Below, one piece after another: positions 58,621 through 64,000 of a stretch of 64,000 nt of DNA (within the stretch, counting starts at the first letter, position 1; every line of letters starts with the position of its first letter). The notes below the pieces were generated by a model. That model was not told the origin of the DNA, made no database searches, and saw only the letters and a program-made list of their open reading frames with translations. The DNA lies in assembly GCF_025947305.1 (NCBI RefSeq), contig NZ_CP110009.1, positions 4,257,501 through 4,321,500 of the forward strand, read 5' to 3'. The stretch is from Flavobacterium sp. N3904 (lineage in GTDB: Bacteria; Bacteroidota; Bacteroidia; Flavobacteriales; Flavobacteriaceae). The translations under genes were made by a program, and so were the position numbers.

Positions 58621-58635
58621 TATTTAGTCTAAATA
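58621..58635. promoter_or_regulatory. Candidate Fur-type operator
   Basis: TATTTAGTCTAAATA is a palindrome with a single central base (TATTTAG/CTAAATA). It ends 2 bp before the -33 element of the TonB receptor promoter. Fur boxes of related bacteria are, from general knowledge, AT-rich palindromes of similar look, and the downstream genes are iron-uptake types. Binding is untested. Confidence 0.5.
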
Positions 58636-58637
58636 AG

Positions 58638-58668
58638 TTTGTCTATTAAAAAATGAGTTTTATATTTG
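58638..58668 (+). promoter_or_regulatory. Promoter of the siderophore receptor gene
   Basis: TTTG (58638-58641), 19 bp, TATATTTG (58661-58668): an ideal Bacteroidota promoter. The ATG at 58702 leaves a leader of about 25 nt. Confidence 0.75.
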
Positions 58669-58701
58669 TGCTGTTATTTTTAATTATTCCAAATAAACGA
58701 T

Positions 58702-60993
58702 ATGAAGACTTTTTTAATTCCCTCAATTCTATTTTTATTTTGTTTCAATATACAAGCACAAGAAACAGCAAGCAACACCACAAATTCAAACAATAATGAT
58801 ATCTATTATTTCTCTTCAGACACTATAAAATCACCAAATGATACCGTAAAAAAACGAAGAAGAGGAGAAATTCTTCATGAAGTTATTATAACAACCAATC
58901 AACAACCCAAACAGGTGTCGGCCGTTCGTTCAGGATTGAAAACAATGGACAATCCACAAAGTGTACAAATCGTGACAAGCGAAATTATAACCCAACAACA
59001 AAGCATCCGTTTGAGTGATGTTGTAAAAAATATTAATGGTGTCTATGTTGGGTCTGCCAGAGGTGGCGCTCAGGAAACGTTTTGGTCCAGAGGTTATGAC
59101 ATGTCTGCCAATAATATGTACAAAAATGGTTTTCGTTACAATGGAGGCTCAATGCCCGAAGTTGCATCCTTGGAAAAAGTCGAGGTGGTAAAAGGAAGTG
59201 CTTCTATATTATACGGAAATGTATCTCCGGGAGGAATTTTAAATATGGTTACCAAAGCCCCTTCATTTACCCAAGGAGGTACGGTAGAAATGCAAGTAGG
59301 TAGCTACTCATTTTACAAACCTTCGATTGATATTTACGGACCAATAAATGATATTATTGCTTACCGATTTGTAGGAACTTACGAAAACTCAGAAAGCTTT
59401 AGAGATGTGGTAAAAAACGAACGTTATTACATAAACCCTTCAGTTCTTTTTAAAGCGAGTGAAAATACAGAAATCCTTTTGCAGGGAGATTATTTAAAAA
59501 GCTATTGGACTCCCGATTTTGGAACTGGCGCCATTGGAAAAGATATAGCCGATGTGCCGCGAAATAATTTTTATGGCGCCTTATGGTCAAATGGTCTTAC
59601 AAAACAAGCTTCGTTTTCAGGTTTATTAAATCATTCTTTCAATGACAATTGGAAATTAAATTTCAATGTGGGCTTACAAAATTATGACAGAACATCGATA
59701 GGTACAGAGCGCATACAAATAGACCCTAAAACAGTACCATACGGAACCTGGAACAGACCTTTAGGACAAAATAAAGCTTTTGAGCAAATAGTAGGAGAAC
59801 AATTAAGTGTTCAGGGTATTTTCAATACCGGTGCAATAAAACACCAAATATTTACAGGAGTTGATCTGGACAATACAATTGCAGATGCGTATACCTATGT
59901 GTTCAAGGAAAAAGCAGTAATGGTGGGTGGTAAATATGACCCAAGTCTTTATGACACGATCAATCTATTCACTTTTGATCCCAATACACAAAGGAATGAT
60001 ATTCCAATGGCTACGAATACCAAAATTGTAAAAACGAACACTAACCGTTTTGGAATATATGCTCAAGATTTAATTTCGATTACCGAAAAAATAAAAATTT
60101 TGGCAGGAATTCGTTGGTCTTGGCAGGAAGCTGCAGTAAATACACTCGATTTGACTAAAAACCCAATCGTTAGTACAGAAACTCCCAAACGAAAAGACGA
60201 GGCTTTCTCTCCAAAATTAGGTTTGATTTATCAGCCATCGATAAATACTTCATTATTTGCCAGTTATGCAAGTTCTTTTGTCCCAAATACTGGTACAACT
60301 GTTGCCTTAGAACCTATAGAAGCCTCTATTATTGACCAATACGAAGTGGGTGTAAAAAACAACTTCCTAAAAGGTTTGTTAAGCACGAATGTTACGCTTT
60401 ATCATATTATCAATAGCAATTTAGCACAAACAGCTGAATTTAAAGCGGACGGTTCATTAAATTCAGATACAACCATAAAAGTATTGAGTGGAGAAACTAC
60501 CAGCAAAGGAATAGAAATTGACATTACTGGAAGACCGCTAAACGGTTTGAATATAACCGCTGGATACAGTTATAATGACATGCGTTATACCAAAACTTCA
60601 GGGCTTAACGGAAGCTTTATTGAAGGAGATCGCCTAGTAAGAACCCCAGCAAACACAGCCAACTTAAGCTTTTTCTACACCTTGCCAACTGGTGCTTTAA
60701 AAGGAATGTCGTTTGGCGCAATGGGTAATTATATTGGAGATCGAATCGGAGGCTGGAACAATCTAATTGTAATCGATTCAAAAACGGGAGCAAAAACAAT
60801 TAATGACAGAGAAATTCCTATGCAAGCCTACACTACTATTGATTGTTCGGTAGGTTACAATTGGAGACAATTTTCTATCTTGTGCAAGTTATCAAACATT
60901 ACCAATGAGTTGAATTATACAATACACGAAAATTACAGTGTAAACCCAATTGCTCCTCGCCAAGTAATGACTAGCTTAAAATACCAGTTTTAA
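58702..60993 (+). CDS. TonB-dependent siderophore receptor
   Basis: A 763-residue outer-membrane receptor with signal peptide (MKTFLIPSILFLFCFNIQAQ). The plug domain shows a putative TonB box region (EVIITTNQQPKQVS), NPQSVQIVTSEII and VEVVKGSASILYGNVSPGG (quoted in part), typical of ferric-siderophore receptors of the FhuA/FoxA group. The 22-strand barrel follows, ending in the aromatic C-terminal residue (MTSLKYQF). There is no N-terminal carboxypeptidase-like domain, so it is not a SusC type. It lies behind a promoter with a Fur-like palindrome and in front of a PepSY-type membrane protein. Confidence 0.95.
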   Translation: MKTFLIPSILFLFCFNIQAQETASNTTNSNNNDIYYFSSDTIKSPNDTVKKRRRGEILHEVIITTNQQPKQVSAVRSGLKTMDNPQSVQIVTSEIITQQQSIRLSDVVKNINGVYVGSARGGAQETFWSRGYDMSANNMYKNGFRYNGGSMPEVASLEKVEVVKGSASILYGNVSPGGILNMVTKAPSFTQGGTVEMQVGSYSFYKPSIDIYGPINDIIAYRFVGTYENSESFRDVVKNERYYINPSVLFKASENTEILLQGDYLKSYWTPDFGTGAIGKDIADVPRNNFYGALWSNGLTKQASFSGLLNHSFNDNWKLNFNVGLQNYDRTSIGTERIQIDPKTVPYGTWNRPLGQNKAFEQIVGEQLSVQGIFNTGAIKHQIFTGVDLDNTIADAYTYVFKEKAVMVGGKYDPSLYDTINLFTFDPNTQRNDIPMATNTKIVKTNTNRFGIYAQDLISITEKIKILAGIRWSWQEAAVNTLDLTKNPIVSTETPKRKDEAFSPKLGLIYQPSINTSLFASYASSFVPNTGTTVALEPIEASIIDQYEVGVKNNFLKGLLSTNVTLYHIINSNLAQTAEFKADGSLNSDTTIKVLSGETTSKGIEIDITGRPLNGLNITAGYSYNDMRYTKTSGLNGSFIEGDRLVRTPANTANLSFFYTLPTGALKGMSFGAMGNYIGDRIGGWNNLIVIDSKTGAKTINDREIPMQAYTTIDCSVGYNWRQFSILCKLSNITNELNYTIHENYSVNPIAPRQVMTSLKYQF

Positions 60994-61069
60994 TTAAACC
61001 TTTTACAAAGGAGTTAGTCTAATTTTTTAAATATAAAAATTCAACTTAACTTTCAAAAAAAATCAAGAA

Positions 61070-61618
61070 ATGAAAAAAATCAACTTTAGAAATTTACACC
61101 GTGATTTAGGCTACTTCTATATCGGTCTTATTGTGTCCTTTGCCTTTTCGGGCCTAATGATGAACCACAGAGATGCTTGGCATCCCGAAAAATATACTAC
61201 AGAAACTAAAACCATCGACGTAAAACTCCCTGCCGAAAGCGAAATCAACGATGACTTCGCCGAAGAGTTAGGAAAAAAATTGAATATTGATGATAAATTC
61301 AGACGCCAAATGGTAAAAAAAGGAACCTTCAAAATGTCTTTTGAAAACCATGATGTAGAAATTGACATGAAAACGGGTAAAGGTGAAATTGTTTCTTTCA
61401 TTAAAACTCCTATTATCAGTCAGGCTATGAAATTGCACAAAAATGATTCCAATTTCTGGATTTATTATTCTGATATTTTTGCGTTGAGTTTAATCACTAT
61501 AGCCTTAACAGGTACTATTATGATCAAAGCCGGGAAATTCAGCTGGAAAAATAGAGGTTGGAAACTGGCTGTAGCAGGAGTTATCTTCCCTTTATTATTC
61601 TTGATTTTGTTTGGATAA
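61070..61618 (+). CDS. PepSY-associated transmembrane protein
   Basis: A 182-residue membrane protein. It has an N-terminal helix (about 12-32: LHRDLGYFYIGLIVSFAFSG with the following H/R-rich MMNHRDAWHPEKY), a soluble middle part resembling a PepSY domain (about 45-120, FKMSFENHDVEIDMKTGKGE), and two C-terminal helices (130-150, 165-180). Such small PepSY-TM proteins accompany TonB receptors and are thought to reduce or handle iron at the inner membrane. It begins 76 bp after the receptor gene with a terminator at 61642, so the two are an iron-uptake operon. Confidence 0.9.
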   Translation: MKKINFRNLHRDLGYFYIGLIVSFAFSGLMMNHRDAWHPEKYTTETKTIDVKLPAESEINDDFAEELGKKLNIDDKFRRQMVKKGTFKMSFENHDVEIDMKTGKGEIVSFIKTPIISQAMKLHKNDSNFWIYYSDIFALSLITIALTGTIMIKAGKFSWKNRGWKLAVAGVIFPLLFLILFG

Positions 61619-61641
61619 AAGTTTAATTATTATAAACTCAC

Positions 61642-61669
61642 AAACCTCGTTTAGCAATAGACGAGGTTT
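61642..61669 (+). terminator. Terminator of the iron-uptake operon
   Basis: Perfect 9-bp stem AAACCTCGT / ACGAGGTTT with a 10-nt loop and a T-run, 23 bp after the stop at 61618. Confidence 0.88.
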
Positions 61670-61674
61670 TTTAT

Positions 61675-61709
61675 TTTGTAAAAAAACAAACGGATTTTAA
61701 CTATATTTG
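61675..61709 (+). promoter_or_regulatory. Promoter of the APC permease gene
   Basis: TTTTG (to 61678), 23 bp, TATATTTG (61702-61709). The leader before the ATG at 61790 is about 75 nt and AT-rich. Confidence 0.6.
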
Positions 61710-61789
61710 AAAGAATTATTAACCTTTTGCACCAATTCTAAACATAATATTTCAATATCTTTTAATTATTTATAAATAAACAAATCAAT

Positions 61790-63112
61790 ATGTCAGAAAC
61801 CAAAAAGAACCAATTAAAGAAAAGCTTGGGCTTAAGTTTTAATATTGCGGTATTAATTGGTAGCACAATTGGCGTTGGCATACTCCGCACACCAGGAGCA
61901 ATTGCAGGAATGCTCGATAATTATTGGTTGATTATTAGCTGTTGGATTTTTGGAGGAATCTATATTTTAATAGGTGTAAACTCCTATGCCGAATTGGCTA
62001 CAATGTTACCCAAAGCAGGAGGATCCTATAATTATATCAAAAGAGCTTTTGGTGAATATGCCGGTTTCTTATCCGGTTGGTATGATTATATTACCAATGC
62101 AATTCCTCCCGCATTTTATTGTATCGTCATTAGCGAATATGTAATTATTTTGTTTCCACGTTTAGAAAACAATGCTACAGCTATTGCTCTTTCTTTTTTA
62201 CTTGCGTTTCTATTTCTCCATATCACTGGTGTAAAAAGCGGCAGTATTATCCAACAATTAACCAGTGTCATTAAAGTCGTTTTCTTTGCGGCATTAATTG
62301 TCGCCTGTTTCATATATTCGGGCATACAGCTACCACCTATAGAAAAACACAGTTCTTTCTTTGAAATCGGAATTCTATTTGGATTTTTCAAATCACTTCA
62401 ATTAATCATCGGTACATATGACGGTTGGTATTCCGTTAGCTTTTTTGCAGAAGAAGATGAGAACCCGAGTAAGAACATCCCCAAATCATTATACATTGGA
62501 GCCATACTGGTAATACTGATTTATGTATTGCTTAATATGGCATTTTTCCATGTTTTACCAGTGGCTTCTTTGGCCAATTCGCCATTGGCAGCAGCAGATG
62601 TTGCAAAAGTAGTTTTCGGAAAAAATGGAGCTGTTATTGTTACTGTCATAGCTATTTTCTCACTGATTAGTATCTTGAATGCCTTTATGATGATCCCCGC
62701 AAGAATATTATTTGGATTGAGCCGAGATGGCTTTTTTATTCAAAAAGGAATGACCGTAAACAAAGGCGGAACTCCAATTGTGGCTCTTTTAGTTTCATCA
62801 TTATTTAGTTTAGTTTTAATTTGCATAGGGTCGTTTGAAGTGTTATTTTCCTTTGGAACGTTCATGTCGGTTATCGTTTGGGGATTGGCATATTGTTCTC
62901 TTATAAAATTAAGAAGCAAAGAACCCGATTTACCCAGACCTTATCGCTCCAGATGGTATCCTTGGTCAACCTTAATTGCTATTATGGCAACATTAGGTTT
63001 ATTAATTGGTTTTGTATATAGTGATACTAAAAACTTTCTAATCATATTGATAATCACATTTATTTCATACCCTTTATTTTTATTAATAAATCGAACTAAT
63101 AAAAAAGAATAA
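61790..63112 (+). CDS. APC-family amino acid permease
   Basis: A 440-residue membrane protein with 12 hydrophobic segments. Substrate-site signatures are the unwound helix 1 motif IGSTIGVGILRTPG (24-37) and AELATMLPKAGGSYNYIKRAFGE (quoted in part) of the APC superfamily, plus DENPSKNIPKSLYIG. Amino acid uptake or exchange across the cytoplasmic membrane is likely; the particular amino acid cannot be told. It has its own promoter (61675-61709) and shares a bidirectional terminator with valS. Confidence 0.92.
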   Translation: MSETKKNQLKKSLGLSFNIAVLIGSTIGVGILRTPGAIAGMLDNYWLIISCWIFGGIYILIGVNSYAELATMLPKAGGSYNYIKRAFGEYAGFLSGWYDYITNAIPPAFYCIVISEYVIILFPRLENNATAIALSFLLAFLFLHITGVKSGSIIQQLTSVIKVVFFAALIVACFIYSGIQLPPIEKHSSFFEIGILFGFFKSLQLIIGTYDGWYSVSFFAEEDENPSKNIPKSLYIGAILVILIYVLLNMAFFHVLPVASLANSPLAAADVAKVVFGKNGAVIVTVIAIFSLISILNAFMMIPARILFGLSRDGFFIQKGMTVNKGGTPIVALLVSSLFSLVLICIGSFEVLFSFGTFMSVIVWGLAYCSLIKLRSKEPDLPRPYRSRWYPWSTLIAIMATLGLLIGFVYSDTKNFLIILIITFISYPLFLLINRTNKKE

Positions 63113-63126
63113 ATACAGTAAAACTA

Positions 63127-63163
63127 AAAATCCCAATCCTGAAAATTTCAGTATTGGGATTTT
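63127..63163. terminator. Bidirectional terminator between permease and valS
   Basis: Stem AAAATCCCAAT / ATTGGGATTTT (11 bp) continued inside by CTGAAA / TTTCAG. T-rich flanks on both strands fit the convergent genes ending at 63112 and 63186. Confidence 0.85.
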
Positions 63164-63185
63164 ATATTTTCGAAAAGTCTAGTTT

Positions 63186-64000
63186 TTATTTCAAACTCAA
63201 TAAACTTTGCTCAATCGTGGAAATTTTAGAAAGTGCATCGGCCTCTTTTTGTCTTTCGTTTTCAATGATTTCTGGCTTGGCATTGGCTACGAATTTTTCA
63301 TTAGACAATTTAACCTGAACCGATTTTAAGAATCCTTGAGTATAAATCAACTCAGCAGTTAGTTTTGCTATTTCTTCTTCTACATTGATATTCCCGGTGA
63401 TTGGAATAAAATACTCATTCGATTTTACTCTAAAGGACAAAGCTCCATCTACTTTATCAGAAACATATTCCAAAGATGTGATGTTTCCTAATTTGGTTAC
63501 AACCGAATCAAAATAAGTAGAAATCTTATCATTATTCACCACTTTCAATTCGATCGTATCTTTGAACGGAATATTTTTGTCTTTACGAATCGTTCTAATT
63601 CCAGAAATCACTTCAATTGTACTTTCAAAATCCGTAATTAATTGTGCATTGAACGGTTTCATTTCTGGCCAAGTCGAAACAATTAAGGCTTTTTCTATCG
63701 TTCTTTCTGCAATAATTTGCCAAATTTCCTCCGTCAAGAACGGCATAAATGGATGCAATAATTTTAGGTTGTTTTCAAGCATTTCTATCGCTTTCGCAAA
63801 AGTTACGCTGTCAATCGGCTGTTGGTAAGCTGGTTTGATCATTTCCAAAAACCAAGAACAGAAATCGTCCCAAACCAATTTGTAAATCCCCATCAAAGCA
63901 TCGGAAATTCTGTATTTCTCAAAATTATCTTCGATTTCAATAAGTGTTTGTTGCAATTTGGCTTCGTACCACTCAATGGCTACTTTAGACGATTCTGGTT
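63186..64000 (-). CDS. valS: Valyl-tRNA synthetase, C-terminal part
   Basis: About 271 codons of the 3' end are visible; the gene enters from the right edge. The segment contains the anticodon-binding helical domain (SDALMGIYKLVWDDFCSWFLE, NLKLLHPFMPFLTEEIWQ quoted in part, LIVSTWPEM, FESTIEVISGIRTIRKDKNI) and the C-terminal coiled-coil arm typical of ValRS (about the last 70 residues, VEEEIAKLTAELIYTQ, KLSNEKFVANAKPEIIENE, ending IEQSLLSLK). ValRS charges tRNA-Val and edits mischarged Thr. Catalytic motifs HIGH and KMSKS would lie outside the window. Confidence 0.93.
   Translation of the reverse strand, partial: PESSKVAIEWYEAKLQQTLIEIEDNFEKYRISDALMGIYKLVWDDFCSWFLEMIKPAYQQPIDSVTFAKAIEMLENNLKLLHPFMPFLTEEIWQIIAERTIEKALIVSTWPEMKPFNAQLITDFESTIEVISGIRTIRKDKNIPFKDTIELKVVNNDKISTYFDSVVTKLGNITSLEYVSDKVDGALSFRVKSNEYFIPITGNINVEEEIAKLTAELIYTQGFLKSVQVKLSNEKFVANAKPEIIENERQKEADALSKISTIEQSLLSLK

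Overview
The window looks like chromosome from a Flavobacterium-type member of the Bacteroidota. It is AT-rich. Its clearest promoters match the Bacteroidota -7 box TAnnTTTG, usually with TTG or TTTG about 19-23 bp upstream. Starts generally lack Shine-Dalgarno sequences. It carries a gliding-motility lipoprotein gene (gldI), glutamine synthetase III, LysM/PBP1 proteins next to guaA, and many short lipoproteins. I saw no tRNA, rRNA, CRISPR array, intact insertion sequence or prophage. The genus is an inference from gene content.

Layout. 1-5.0 kb (minus): guaA followed by two paralogous LysM proteins, the last cut by the window edge. 5.2-7.7 kb: a DUF3179 membrane protein, a lipoprotein and a secreted protein. 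7.8-14.2 kb: a stress-type module with DUF6766 and DUF72 proteins, a translationally coupled pair of tiny low-complexity proteins (one Lys-rich, one poly-acidic), a YciF-like DUF892 ferritin-fold protein, a large-subunit catalase KatE, a low-affinity iron permease homologue and a small lipoprotein. The module is bracketed by an intact and a decayed copy of the same secreted-protein gene. 14.9-20.5 kb (plus): RidA-like protein, ClC channel, nanoRNase/pAp phosphatase, GldI and two cyclophilin-FKBP fusion prolyl isomerases. 21.3-27.5 kb: three tandem TPR-sensor histidine kinases, the first of which has Asn in place of the phosphoacceptor His. 27.6-31.7 kb: small secreted protein, AraC regulator, esterase, collagen-motif lipoprotein, TerC-like exporter. 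31.9-35.5 kb: divergent type II and type III glutamine synthetases.

35.6-44.8 kb: double-OmpA-like protein, PurM-like protein, GNAT acetyltransferase, a secreted hydrolase, a RhuM-Fic/Doc fusion and a fused isobutyryl-CoA mutase (IcmF). 45.1-53.3 kb: purU, a DUF4197 protein, an alpha/beta hydrolase, a BtuF-like protein without signal peptide, pyrF, a DUF5723/thrombospondin-3/OmpA outer-membrane protein and prfA. 53.3-54.3 kb is a gene-free island: a dispersed repeat, hairpins, and a tandem array of about nine degenerate palindromes spaced 21-22 bp. 54.3-64 kb: PhzF-like protein, membrane protein, topoisomerase III, DUF6265 lipoprotein, a siderophore TonB receptor plus PepSY-type membrane protein behind a promoter with a Fur-like palindrome, an APC permease and the 3' part of valS.

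Genes that plausibly act together: oxidative stress and iron (DUF892, catalase, iron permease, TonB receptor, PepSY protein); nitrogen assimilation (two glutamine synthetases); envelope protein folding and gliding (GldI and two prolyl isomerases); signal transduction (kinase trio). The least explained elements are the 21-bp palindrome array, the two-copy dispersed element placed upstream of purU and prfA, the basic/acidic small-protein pair, and the His-less kinase.
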